This document shows, in pieces, positions 13,626-22,488 of a stretch of DNA of 31,061 nucleotides. This DNA is from a virus. Where the stretch lies: positions 1 through 31,061 of the IMG/VR virus record IMGVR_UViG_3300031974_001837; one strand, 5' to 3'. The notes beneath the pieces were generated by a model that did not search any database, had not been told where the DNA came from, and was given only the letters and a program-made list of their open reading frames with translations. Within the stretch, counting starts at the first letter, position 1, and each line of letters opens with the position of its first letter. Position numbers and translations under genes: made by a program.

Positions 13626-15530
13626 TTATCCAAAAAACACTGAAGGGAAATAACTTGTTCTGTGTCTAAAATTACTATTCTTCAATATTGTCCTTTTAAT
13701 ACCATCAGTAGTTTGTATAGTATCGAAGTCTATAGCTTTATTTACTCCTATTCGACGGTCTGATATGTCAAGGTTGAGTATTTTGACAGGTATGCTATCT
13801 GTGCATTGCACGTTAGGTGGTAATGTTATTAACTTTTTATAGTATGTAGGAAGATCGTAAGTTAAATTAAATTGTTTTTTAGCGTGTAGACCTGTAATCA
13901 TATTATAATTAAATTTTATGATATCATCTCTTAAGTCGCTATCAAAAAATTGTGAAAGGTATTCCTTACATTCAGCATAAATTCCATCTATGTTATCTAA
14001 ACACGACAAATATATAAATTCTTCATACAAGCATTTTTCACCATTGTATTCAGCAAATTTTATTCCTAAGTCTGTGTTTATGTAATCCTGTATTTGTATT
14101 TCTAAATCATTCACTATTGCACTTATAGATTTAAAGTTTAAAAAGTCAGTATAAAAATCTTTGTATAAAACATTTTTATTGTGATACAGTGCTAATGCAA
14201 TAAATCTTACAATATTTAGATTGTGTACTCCTTGCAATAAAGCTGTAAAGGATTGCATTTTTATATAATCTTCTAAATTAAAAGAGTACGTAGACACAAC
14301 AATATCAGCATCATATAAGTTTCTATCTTTTACTTGTTCTGCTTGCCTTTTGCGCAATGTTTGAATAGCAAATTTATCTTTATATTCTTTTTCATTTGCA
14401 GGACTATTTTCAATTAAGTGAAAATCATATACTTTTACTACATCGTGGAATCCTAATACTAATAGATCACTCCAGGCTTTCCTCCATTTTTCAACAGTAT
14501 CTCCAGGATTGCCGCATATCAATGTTCCGGTCATAGGAATGCCTAGATTAAAACTTTCTTCCATTTCGAGAATTAATTTATCGTTGCTAATATTACTCCT
14601 AGCAATATTATCTAATACTTCAGAATCAGTATGCTGAAAACTCATATCTGCTGCCATTACCATACCATTATCATACAAAACCTTATAACATTGATTTACG
14701 TATTTTTTATTATTTTTTGCACTCTGAAATGTTACAATTTGAGGAAAGCCTGTTTCCCTCTTTCCTTTTGCAAGTTTTTTAATATATCTTAAATCTCTTT
14801 CAAATGAGCCATAATTTGCATCATTAATAAAAACTAAGTTTGGTTGTAAACGAACTATGTGATCTAAAGCATCTAACATCATATCTTCATTCCACATACG
14901 AATTTTACTGTTAGTATCACTGCCCCAATCACAAAATGAACATTGATATGGGCAACCTCTATTGGTTTCTAAACTGCAAATGACTCGCTTTCCGTTATCG
15001 TGTGCTTGTTTAACAAATCTTTTCATATCATCAAAACAATGTATATAAGGATTAATACATTTAGATAAATCTAATTTTGGTCCAAACTTTGGTGGAAAAT
15101 TTATTGTTTCTTTTGTAATTATGCCGGGGAAGTCTATACTTAGATTGTTTTGTATTCTATAAACTAGCTCAGAAACTAAATGTTCTCCTTCATTAAGTGC
15201 AATTATATCTATATTTGGATATAAGTCAAACACGTCTTGCCTTTTATACGGTACTTCAGGGCCGCCTGCAACAACTATACAATTAGGATTTAATTCTTTT
15301 GCTCTTCTAGCGTGTTCTATATTTTTTTCAAAATTCCATACATAACAACTTAAAAGTAAAATATCGCATTCAACAACTTCTTGATCCATCATAAAAAGAG
15401 GATCTAACCATTCTACATCTAATGAATGTTCGTAATTTACTTCCATATATGTCTTGAACAATCCCCACTGCAACGGTAGATATATGCTACCAGGGTGTAG
15501 ATGCGGCTGTTGCACTAGGAGTATTTTCAT
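13626..15530 (-). CDS. B12-binding-type radical-SAM enzyme
   Basis: 634 residues. The first 130 or so form a Rossmann-like cobalamin-binding domain typical of the class (MKILLVQQPH, CDILLLSCYVW, NCIVVAGGPEVP, IIALNEGEHLVSELV). The radical-SAM core begins with Cys193, Cys197 and Cys200 (NRGCPYQCSFCDWG), which bind the [4Fe-4S] cluster. Such enzymes commonly methylate unreactive carbons or rearrange rings. The classical DxHxxG cobalamin-ligand motif is not visible, as in many relatives. The long C-terminal part (about 400-634) has no recognised domain. The start overlaps the desaturase stop by one base. Confidence 0.85.
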   Translation of the reverse strand: MKILLVQQPHLHPGSIYLPLQWGLFKTYMEVNYEHSLDVEWLDPLFMMDQEVVECDILLLSCYVWNFEKNIEHARRAKELNPNCIVVAGGPEVPYKRQDVFDLYPNIDIIALNEGEHLVSELVYRIQNNLSIDFPGIITKETINFPPKFGPKLDLSKCINPYIHCFDDMKRFVKQAHDNGKRVICSLETNRGCPYQCSFCDWGSDTNSKIRMWNEDMMLDALDHIVRLQPNLVFINDANYGSFERDLRYIKKLAKGKRETGFPQIVTFQSAKNNKKYVNQCYKVLYDNGMVMAADMSFQHTDSEVLDNIARSNISNDKLILEMEESFNLGIPMTGTLICGNPGDTVEKWRKAWSDLLVLGFHDVVKVYDFHLIENSPANEKEYKDKFAIQTLRKRQAEQVKDRNLYDADIVVSTYSFNLEDYIKMQSFTALLQGVHNLNIVRFIALALYHNKNVLYKDFYTDFLNFKSISAIVNDLEIQIQDYINTDLGIKFAEYNGEKCLYEEFIYLSCLDNIDGIYAECKEYLSQFFDSDLRDDIIKFNYNMITGLHAKKQFNLTYDLPTYYKKLITLPPNVQCTDSIPVKILNLDISDRRIGVNKAIDFDTIQTTDGIKRTILKNSNFRHRTSYFPSVFFG

Positions 15531-16180
15531 TAATTTACCTTTATCAACCTAATAAACCAGGCGCCGGGATCTATTTGCCAGGTTGTTTTTCCTATTTGCC
15601 AATCTTTACTATCTATGTGATGATTTTCGTGCCATCCTTCTCCGCCTGTAAATAAAGCAGCTAACCAACTATTTCTAACCAACCCATCTTTGTGACACAA
15701 TGCATTTATAAGTCCAAAGCCTAAATGACCAAAGAAATATGGACTTATAAAAAATACAATGAACCATTCTACTGGTAAGACTACAATACCAAACAACAAG
15801 AATCCGAATCTAATTGTTAAATGATATTTGTAAAAAAACATTACTCTTTTATTACGTATCAAATCTTTGATAAAACGTCTTGGGATAGTTTGTACTTTAA
15901 ACGTAGAAGTAAATACTTTCCAAAAACCTTTATACTTAGGACTATGTGGATCCATTTCAGTATCTGAATATGCGTGATGCATTCTGTGTACTCCGGCCCA
16001 ACCTAATAAATGTCCTGCGCCAGATAAAGGTCCTAATAACAAAACTATGTATTCATACCATACAGGAGATTCAAAAGATTTGTGTGTAAAGTATCTATGA
16101 TAACCTGCACTAACTATAGCAGCCGATAAAAATTGCCACCATATGAAACTAATTAAAAAGTAATAAAAATATTCTAGCAT
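15530..16180 (-). CDS. Fatty-acid desaturase (acyl-CoA desaturase type)
   Basis: 216 residues with the three histidine boxes of membrane diiron desaturases: HRYFTH (28-33), HRMHH (65-69) and HENHH in GGEGWHENHH (184-188), plus the INALCH position (His162). Hydrophobic stretches near 1-27, 42-63 and 120-160 are membrane segments. The enzyme introduces a double bond into a fatty acyl chain using O2 and an electron donor. It is shorter than bacterial relatives (usually about 300 residues), with trimmed ends but a complete active site. No dedicated electron-transfer partner is encoded nearby. It lies inside the modification operon, overlapping both neighbours by one base. Confidence 0.92.
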   Translation of the reverse strand: MLEYFYYFLISFIWWQFLSAAIVSAGYHRYFTHKSFESPVWYEYIVLLLGPLSGAGHLLGWAGVHRMHHAYSDTEMDPHSPKYKGFWKVFTSTFKVQTIPRRFIKDLIRNKRVMFFYKYHLTIRFGFLLFGIVVLPVEWFIVFFISPYFFGHLGFGLINALCHKDGLVRNSWLAALFTGGEGWHENHHIDSKDWQIGKTTWQIDPGAWFIRLIKVN

Positions 16181-17406
16181 TATGTATTTAACTTTTCATA
16201 GTATTCAGCAAATTCAGGAAAGAATTTAAGTGTATTTGTTTTTCTAATACTGTCAATCTTTTTCAAAAATTTTATACCATCTAAAAAACTTTGATGATCC
16301 TCATTTGTAGACTGAAGAATGTCTAATGCAGAATTGAACTTATCGTTGTTTTGTGTAAATGCTGGATGATTATGCAACTTTTCAAAATACTGTTTCTTAA
16401 TGTGTTTAGGTAAGTTAGATGCTCGTAAATACGGCGGATACGTAACTACAGAATCCCATTGTATATCTGCATCTGCTACATTTAATGTTTTTAAATAATC
16501 GTAAATATCATCTAAATAACCTATATTAAGTATACTAGTTGCAACAGTGAAGCAACATTCAGCATCACTATTCAAAGCACGTTTTACATTAGAATCAAAT
16601 TTATTCCAGTCTAATCCGCTACGTACAAAGCTTCCCCTTTTGTACACTCCGTCTATACTAAACAGTAATATTAGTTTCTTAAAATTACCTGCATTGTCTA
16701 ATACCTTTTGAGGCAACAATGTGCCATTTGTAATTATTAATAAATCCATATTCTTTGCATTTTTATTGTTACTCAATATGTCCCACATTTCGTCAAAATT
16801 AGGATTTATAAAAGCTTCGCCGCCTACTAAAGAAAATCTATTAATATTTTCTAAAATTTTATTAAAGTCAGACATATAAGTCTTTTTTGTTAGATCATTG
16901 TACGGAAGAAGCTCTACATTTTTTAAGTTACCGTGTCCTGCAATATCGTGTTTTTTCCATTCAGCTGCAATCTTACTGCTCGCACTAGGTCCGCACATAA
17001 GACATTTTAAATTACATAAATTTCCTAATATTTTAAAATTTACATATTTTAAATCTTCTACTTTAGCTTTGTAATTTGGATCTTGGTATTTTTCAATTAA
17101 TTGGTGTATTTCGTCGTACCCAAAATATATTTCATTTTGTTTTACCCTTCTTGACTTTACACCATCTTTATCATTTTTGAAACATTGAGCGCAAAGAAAT
17201 TTTGTGTGCTCTGAAAAATTTCTAGAAAGCATTTCGCTACGCAAATTATTCATTTCATCTCCAGTAAAATATTCTATCGGAGACATATTCGATACATTAC
17301 TTCCATTACCTCTATCAACTGTACCAATACAACACGGACGGTAGTAACCATCTGCTGTATGGGCAAAGTTAATAAATGGGTCTATACACCAAGGTAATTT
17401 TTTCAT
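16180..17406 (-). CDS. Radical-SAM enzyme with N-terminal twitch-type cysteine site
   Basis: 408 residues. The N-terminal part has Cys7, Cys25/Cys26 (YYRPCCIG), Cys72 and Cys75 (LCAQC), a pattern shared with four other proteins in this operon and fitting an auxiliary iron-sulfur site of the twitch/SPASM kind. The radical-SAM cluster motif is Cys131, Cys135, Cys138 (CNLKCLMC). The usual GGEP motif reads VGGEAF here. Such enzymes often modify peptides or small molecules. It overlaps the neighbouring radical-SAM gene by 4 bases. Substrate unknown. Closest paralogue in the window by cysteine layout is 22481-23683. Confidence 0.87.
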   Translation of the reverse strand: MKKLPWCIDPFINFAHTADGYYRPCCIGTVDRGNGSNVSNMSPIEYFTGDEMNNLRSEMLSRNFSEHTKFLCAQCFKNDKDGVKSRRVKQNEIYFGYDEIHQLIEKYQDPNYKAKVEDLKYVNFKILGNLCNLKCLMCGPSASSKIAAEWKKHDIAGHGNLKNVELLPYNDLTKKTYMSDFNKILENINRFSLVGGEAFINPNFDEMWDILSNNKNAKNMDLLIITNGTLLPQKVLDNAGNFKKLILLFSIDGVYKRGSFVRSGLDWNKFDSNVKRALNSDAECCFTVATSILNIGYLDDIYDYLKTLNVADADIQWDSVVTYPPYLRASNLPKHIKKQYFEKLHNHPAFTQNNDKFNSALDILQSTNEDHQSFLDGIKFLKKIDSIRKTNTLKFFPEFAEYYEKLNT

Positions 17407-18689
17407 TTTATAAATTTCCGTAATTCGGGAAATGTAACATTACTATCTAATGCTCTTCTTTTATCATATTCTTTTACAAACACTCTGAAATCTTTTATAC
17501 GACCTGATTTATTATTTACTTCAGACATACTGTACTGTATGGTACGTTCTATTTTTGTTATTTCATTTTCTCTAAATAAATGTCGATTTTTTTCTAACAA
17601 TAATTTTACACTTTTATTGACACGTTTTTTAAGTTTGTCTGGTAATATTCTTAAATCTAAATAATAAGGATATTGAGCCTCATTACTAGAAACAAACATT
17701 CTATCTCTACCATACTCTTGCTTTAGTTTTATTACAAGGTTTAAAACATTGTAAAAATCACTATAAGATAAAGCGTTATTTGTTAAGCCAATATGCAGTT
17801 GTGCTTTTGGCATTTTTAAAATTGTATGAACATTAGATAGCCACTTGTTATAATCTAATCCGTATCTTGAATATTCAGCTTTGGCGCCCGTTGACTCAAT
17901 ACTAGTAGAAATTTGTATTGTTTTTAATTTATCAGATTGTATTTTAGAAATAAAATTATCAAAAACATCATCAGGAACACATAAATTTGTATTAATGTTC
18001 AACATCATATCTAATTTTTGTTCTACAACTCTATCTAAAACTTTAAATGTATTTTTACTTAATAAAGGTTCTCCTCCAGTAATTGTAAGTCTAAAAAGAT
18101 TTTCAGCTAAACCCTCATCCCACCATTTCCAAAATGCTTCAATATAAGGATTGTGTTCTCGCTTTGGTATAATTTCTTTTTTTACACTTTCTAATGGCCG
18201 CTTTTTATACTCGGTAGGATATTGACCAAAGCGTTCGATTTCTTCTACCCACATAGAACTGTTTTCAGGACCACAATAAGAACATTTAAAATTGCAAGTA
18301 TTATCCCAAGCAACATCAAGAACTTTAGGAAATGAATGTAATGATTGACTAGTAGATTTTGGATCCACTTGTATTTTGTCTATTATGTCTCTACTTTTAA
18401 TAATTCTATCACTGATTACATCTGCATCTTCTTTCGCCCAACAGTAAGAACATTCCAGAGGGCGTTTCCCGTCTAACATTTCTTGTCTGTATTGTTGAAT
18501 TTCGTCTGTATTAGTAAGTGCAGTTGCATCTGTTTTTAATTTTTCAAGATTGATTTTTCTAGGTATACAATGATGGCAACTATATGATGTACCGTTATAT
18601 AAACGTAAATTGGTTCTATACCATTTAGCCATACAAAAAGTTTCACTTATTTCTGTAAGCAGTATTTTACTTTGTTCAAAATCCATCAT
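17403..18689 (-). CDS. Radical-SAM enzyme with N-terminal twitch-type cysteine site
   Basis: 428 residues (427 from the second of two adjacent ATGs). The N-terminal site has Cys19 (FCMAKW), Cys38 (SCHHC), Cys80 and Cys83 (ECSYCW). The radical-SAM motif is Cys132, Cys136, Cys139 (CNFKCSYC), followed by EAFWKWWDEG and TGGEPLL. It clearly belongs with the proteins at 23673 and 25027, sharing AKW, an SDR segment after ECxxCW, and EAFWKWW. Between it and those two lie four genes, so the subfamily is split within the operon. The start overlaps the methyltransferase stop by 4 bases. Reaction unknown. Confidence 0.88.
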   Translation of the reverse strand: MMDFEQSKILLTEISETFCMAKWYRTNLRLYNGTSYSCHHCIPRKINLEKLKTDATALTNTDEIQQYRQEMLDGKRPLECSYCWAKEDADVISDRIIKSRDIIDKIQVDPKSTSQSLHSFPKVLDVAWDNTCNFKCSYCGPENSSMWVEEIERFGQYPTEYKKRPLESVKKEIIPKREHNPYIEAFWKWWDEGLAENLFRLTITGGEPLLSKNTFKVLDRVVEQKLDMMLNINTNLCVPDDVFDNFISKIQSDKLKTIQISTSIESTGAKAEYSRYGLDYNKWLSNVHTILKMPKAQLHIGLTNNALSYSDFYNVLNLVIKLKQEYGRDRMFVSSNEAQYPYYLDLRILPDKLKKRVNKSVKLLLEKNRHLFRENEITKIERTIQYSMSEVNNKSGRIKDFRVFVKEYDKRRALDSNVTFPELRKFIK

Positions 18690-19291
18690 TTGTATCCAAT
18701 TAACATAAATCTTGTATACTTAGGCAACTCTAAATCTCCTGTATACACTAATTTATTTAATTGAGAAGTTAATTCAAAATGTTTAGTATCATTTACACAA
18801 TTTATATGTTCATCTAAGTCAAAGTAATTGTTGCTTTGCAAAACAAAAAGGGCATCATTAGGCTGACTGCCTATCCATTGATTGTATTGGTCTTGCGTAA
18901 TATGTTCGCAACTTGTGTTTATTACAATGTCAGCTGGCATTGTATAGTCAGCCATATCTGCTGTGACTGCATTGAATCTACCTTCAATTTCCTGTCTTTT
19001 GTTAATTGTGCAAGCTGTATCTTCACAAGTAGGATCAATATCAATACTAGTTATTTTTTTAACGTTGATACCACTATTGAATATCAAACTAGCAAGAACT
19101 CCATTCCAGCCTCCGTATATTGCTATTGTTTTTTCGCTATGAAGTTGAGGTAATAAATTTGATAAATTTTCAATTAACCAAAGTTTACTACGCACTTGAC
19201 CTTTCCAAAAACTTTCAAGAGTCCGGTACCTATCATCACTATTACGAATAGCGTCCATCCAAAATAAAACGTCTTCTATATCAACTTTCAT
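18686..19291 (-). CDS. Class I SAM-dependent methyltransferase-like protein
   Basis: 201 residues from ATG 19291, which has GGAG at ideal spacing. An in-frame TTG at 19306 is a less likely start. The SAM-binding motif is AIYGGWNGVLASLIF (about 57-71, Gly60, Gly61, Gly64), with the acidic motif SIDIDP (Asp84, Asp86) after the second strand and a later ADMADY at the expected motif position. The phrase DIVINTSCEHI resembles motif IV of small-molecule methyltransferases. It is embedded between the repeat glycosyltransferase and a radical-SAM gene. Substrate unknown. Confidence 0.78.
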   Translation of the reverse strand: MKVDIEDVLFWMDAIRNSDDRYRTLESFWKGQVRSKLWLIENLSNLLPQLHSEKTIAIYGGWNGVLASLIFNSGINVKKITSIDIDPTCEDTACTINKRQEIEGRFNAVTADMADYTMPADIVINTSCEHITQDQYNQWIGSQPNDALFVLQSNNYFDLDEHINCVNDTKHFELTSQLNKLVYTGDLELPKYTRFMLIGYK

Positions 19292-21200
19292 TATATTCTC
19301 CGTCAAATTTTTCTTTTAGCCAATCAAAATCATTAATTAACTTAAGATCATCGCGATTAGAAAGGCCAAACTCGCGGCCAGCCCTAGCACCGGCAAGAGC
19401 ATAGGAACCGTAAGGCCTGTCTTCTCCAACTGTACACCACGTTTCAAGTCTTTGTTCTGTTTCTTCATTTTTCTGCCTATCAATTATTTTACTACTAAGT
19501 TTAGCACACTCTCTAAAAGCACTTTTCCAGGTTTCGAATTCGCCTGTATTGAATACAGTAACATTTGATATTTCTTCTATTGCATTAAACTTACCACTTA
19601 TACTTGTAGTCATATCAGGTTTACTAGTGTCCATATTTAAAGTTTCTTTTCTCGGAAATAATTTTACGCCACCATATCCATAAACAAGATCGTTTATAGG
19701 ATTTTTAGATCTCCAAACAAAAACATTATCTTTTTGCCATAATGGAACTTGATAATCAAACTGAAAAGTATCATCTATGTGTGCATCACCGTCTACAATC
19801 CAAATCATCAGTGTATTGCAAATCTTTGCTGCTTCGATATGTGCTTGGTGTATTCCCTTTATACCATCTACACGTTTTGCCCTTGGAAATCTATCTAGTA
19901 ATGCTTGATAATTTTTATCTGCATTAGGTTCTTGATAACTTATAAAAACAATATCATATGGCTTAGGATTACTAGCTTTGATATCTACTTCTTTTTTATT
20001 AACAACAAATCCGTAGTCCCATTCTTTTTGACTTATTTCACATTGTTTGCTGCACAAAATTATACCATCAAAATAATTACCATTTTTAAAAATATGATTT
20101 CTTTCTCTATCATATTTGTTATCGTGAGTAAAATACATATCAAAATTGAAATCTTTTGCTACATCAACGTGTGAAGGTATAATCCAAAACATTTCAGTTG
20201 TAGATTTTTCTAAAACTTTTTTGTATTCTTCATATGTGTCTACGTAATAAATGTCATACCTTTTAGGAAAACAGGCAGTAATATCCCATTCTTTTCTGTT
20301 TACAAAGTGCCTATATTCAATTTCTTTTTTTGTTACAGGGGCGTATTTACTACACAAATATAATCCTAATCTATTGTTTCCTTCAACTTCTTGTAAAAAA
20401 CTGTGATTTTGTTTTCTGTCTATTATTTCAAAATGACTTATATAAAAATTATTTGTAAATTCTTTGTCAACATTTATGTTTGGACTACTCATCCAAAACA
20501 ACTCAGTCGAAGTGTTTTCTAAAGCATTACAATAATCTTCATAAGTTTCTATTTCAAACGTATCAAAAGGTTTAGGAGTACTGGCTTTAATATCTACTTC
20601 TTTTTTATTTTGAAAAATTCTAGTAGAAAATTCTTCTTCGGTTACAATAAAGTTTTTTGGAAATAAACAAATACCGTCATAGTGTACGTCATTCAAAAAA
20701 ACGTGAGGAATATTTAAATGAAATTCATCATAAGCAGGAATATAATAAGAAAAGTCATAATTATCGACTACGTCATCCGGAATGTACCAAAACATTTTTG
20801 TTGTACAGTTTTTACACGCTTCTATATAATCATTATAATTATGTATATCAAATTTTTCATACTGAATAGGTGTAGATGCTTGTATGTCTATTTCTTTTTT
20901 ATCATCAAAGTCTCTTAATTCAGCATCTTCTACATCTACATCCTTAGGAAAAAGGCATATACCGTCGTATGTATTACCATTTTTAAATACGTGAATATAA
21001 TCTTTATCCCATTCAGCTGGTTGGTAGTCAAACAGGAATGAATCTGAAGGATTTATATCATCCCATACCACCCAAAACATCTTTGTAAAAACTTTAGATT
21101 TTGCTTCTTCGAAGTTACTTGCAATTTTAGCTGTAACATATTTGCTTTTAAGTTTTTTCCAAATGTTGTTTTTATCTCCGACATAAACTATATCATACAT
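19281..21200 (-). CDS. Four-repeat protein fused to a glycosyltransferase-like domain
   Basis: 639 residues. Four degenerate repeats of about 100 residues (near 1-111, 112-210, 211-313, 314-413) each hold an MFW/LFW motif (41, 136, 235, 337), an acidic-aromatic block, a segment like HVFKNGN-YDGICLFPK and a closing KKEVDIKASTPKPYD-type linker. Residues 414-639 are a full-length relative of the protein at 26457: YDIVFISYQEPNADKNYQ, AKRVDGIKG, MIWIVDGD (Asp470, Asp472 as a GT-A-like DxD site) and ALAGARAG. Each repeat resembles the central part of that domain (MIWIV...FDYQ...W...GGVKLFPR), so the repeats are probably decayed or shortened copies. The GT-A role is inferred from motif order. No signal peptide is seen. 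Confidence 0.75.
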   Translation of the reverse strand: MYDIVYVGDKNNIWKKLKSKYVTAKIASNFEEAKSKVFTKMFWVVWDDINPSDSFLFDYQPAEWDKDYIHVFKNGNTYDGICLFPKDVDVEDAELRDFDDKKEIDIQASTPIQYEKFDIHNYNDYIEACKNCTTKMFWYIPDDVVDNYDFSYYIPAYDEFHLNIPHVFLNDVHYDGICLFPKNFIVTEEEFSTRIFQNKKEVDIKASTPKPFDTFEIETYEDYCNALENTSTELFWMSSPNINVDKEFTNNFYISHFEIIDRKQNHSFLQEVEGNNRLGLYLCSKYAPVTKKEIEYRHFVNRKEWDITACFPKRYDIYYVDTYEEYKKVLEKSTTEMFWIIPSHVDVAKDFNFDMYFTHDNKYDRERNHIFKNGNYFDGIILCSKQCEISQKEWDYGFVVNKKEVDIKASNPKPYDIVFISYQEPNADKNYQALLDRFPRAKRVDGIKGIHQAHIEAAKICNTLMIWIVDGDAHIDDTFQFDYQVPLWQKDNVFVWRSKNPINDLVYGYGGVKLFPRKETLNMDTSKPDMTTSISGKFNAIEEISNVTVFNTGEFETWKSAFRECAKLSSKIIDRQKNEETEQRLETWCTVGEDRPYGSYALAGARAGREFGLSNRDDLKLINDFDWLKEKFDGEYNES

Positions 21201-21201
21201 A

Positions 21202-22488
21202 TTAATTGTTTTTTTCGTGCCACGCTTTTATTTCATCTAGCTTCTTTGTAAACTTTTTATTTGCAACATCTTTGTGAGTAAAAATTTTATCTATATGACT
21301 AACTCTACCACAGGTCATTGCACAATATAAAGTCTTACCTGCTAACACTGTAGGCTTTTCCCAAGTATCGGCAAATACAGTGTCTAAATGTTTTTGATTT
21401 AAAATTTCTTTTAAAGAGTGTTTATGTAAATCAAAGTGTTCCCAGCCGTATTTGTTCATATGATTATGAAGTTGTAATGTTTCTGTGCTAGAATATGTGC
21501 TATTTAAATGAGTAGCCATATAACAACAAGGCATAACAATTCCCGAACAGTCTATAAAAACTTCTTTATACATTTTTTGATCATTACGTCTATTCTGACT
21601 TTTACAATAAATGTTACAATTGTCGTGTTCGCTTAAATCTTCAAGAGGGATTCGATTTTCATATACTTTATCTACACTATCTAACCAGTATTGTTTTTTT
21701 GATTTTCCTTTTTTTAATTCTCTATAGTACTCTACATCAAATTCCCAAGAAATGTACTCTTCTTCACCTGCTGGATTTTCTAAGTTTCTATATTCTTTTT
21801 GTGTAGGTGCGTGTATCCAGTAGTCTAATTTACCTTCTTTGTTTAATGCACCCATCGCTTTTAAACTTGTACCATTATCAACACCTAAAGCTTTTTTAGG
21901 AATAAATGCACGAAACCCTAATTGTTTTGAAAGTTCTTTTGCTTCTTCTATTTGCCATTCATTATGTTCAAAAACAAGATAATCCCATTCTGCTTGTCCG
22001 CCTTCACTTATAAACGCCTTTACATTTTCCATTAACTTATTCCAGTTAACATTTCTTCTGTATATATGATTTGTATCTTCTAAACCATCTATACTAAATG
22101 TAATATTCCAACCTCTTTTAAGTTTTTTATGAAAAAGTTTTCCTACTTTGCTCCACCAATCAGGAGTTCGCATTCCCCCATTTGTGTTTACATCTACTCT
22201 TGTATTAGGATTTGTTTCGTCAATATACTTACATATCTCATAAAAATCTCTAGAAGCACAAGGATCTCCGTGTACACCACAAAAAAGAATTAATCTTATT
22301 TTAGACAATACTTCAGGATTAACCCATTTTTTAAATTTTTCTAAAGTAATATGCTGTACTTTCAAATCAGGCCTTGTCAACGGGCTACTATTCATAAAGC
22401 GCACACACATAGGACACGCTGCATTGCATCCATTTGTTAATTCAATGTGTAATTGATCTAATTCATCAAAGTTCCAAAAACTACTCAT
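21202..22488 (-). CDS. Radical-SAM/SPASM enzyme
   Basis: 428 residues. The radical-SAM motif is at the very N terminus: Cys21, Cys25, Cys28 (GCNAACPMC). FCGVHGDP replaces the usual GGEP motif and FSIDG follows. The C-terminal part is cysteine-rich (Cys291, 295, 314, 321, 322, 389, 393), with IDCSGIVMPCCYM as the typical SPASM start, so auxiliary iron-sulfur clusters are expected at the C terminus. This layout differs from the five N-terminal-site radical-SAM proteins around it. SPASM enzymes often act on peptides, but some act on sugars or small molecules. Overlaps the upstream gene by 8 bases. Confidence 0.88.
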   Translation of the reverse strand: MSSFWNFDELDQLHIELTNGCNAACPMCVRFMNSSPLTRPDLKVQHITLEKFKKWVNPEVLSKIRLILFCGVHGDPCASRDFYEICKYIDETNPNTRVDVNTNGGMRTPDWWSKVGKLFHKKLKRGWNITFSIDGLEDTNHIYRRNVNWNKLMENVKAFISEGGQAEWDYLVFEHNEWQIEEAKELSKQLGFRAFIPKKALGVDNGTSLKAMGALNKEGKLDYWIHAPTQKEYRNLENPAGEEEYISWEFDVEYYRELKKGKSKKQYWLDSVDKVYENRIPLEDLSEHDNCNIYCKSQNRRNDQKMYKEVFIDCSGIVMPCCYMATHLNSTYSSTETLQLHNHMNKYGWEHFDLHKHSLKEILNQKHLDTVFADTWEKPTVLAGKTLYCAMTCGRVSHIDKIFTHKDVANKKFTKKLDEIKAWHEKNN

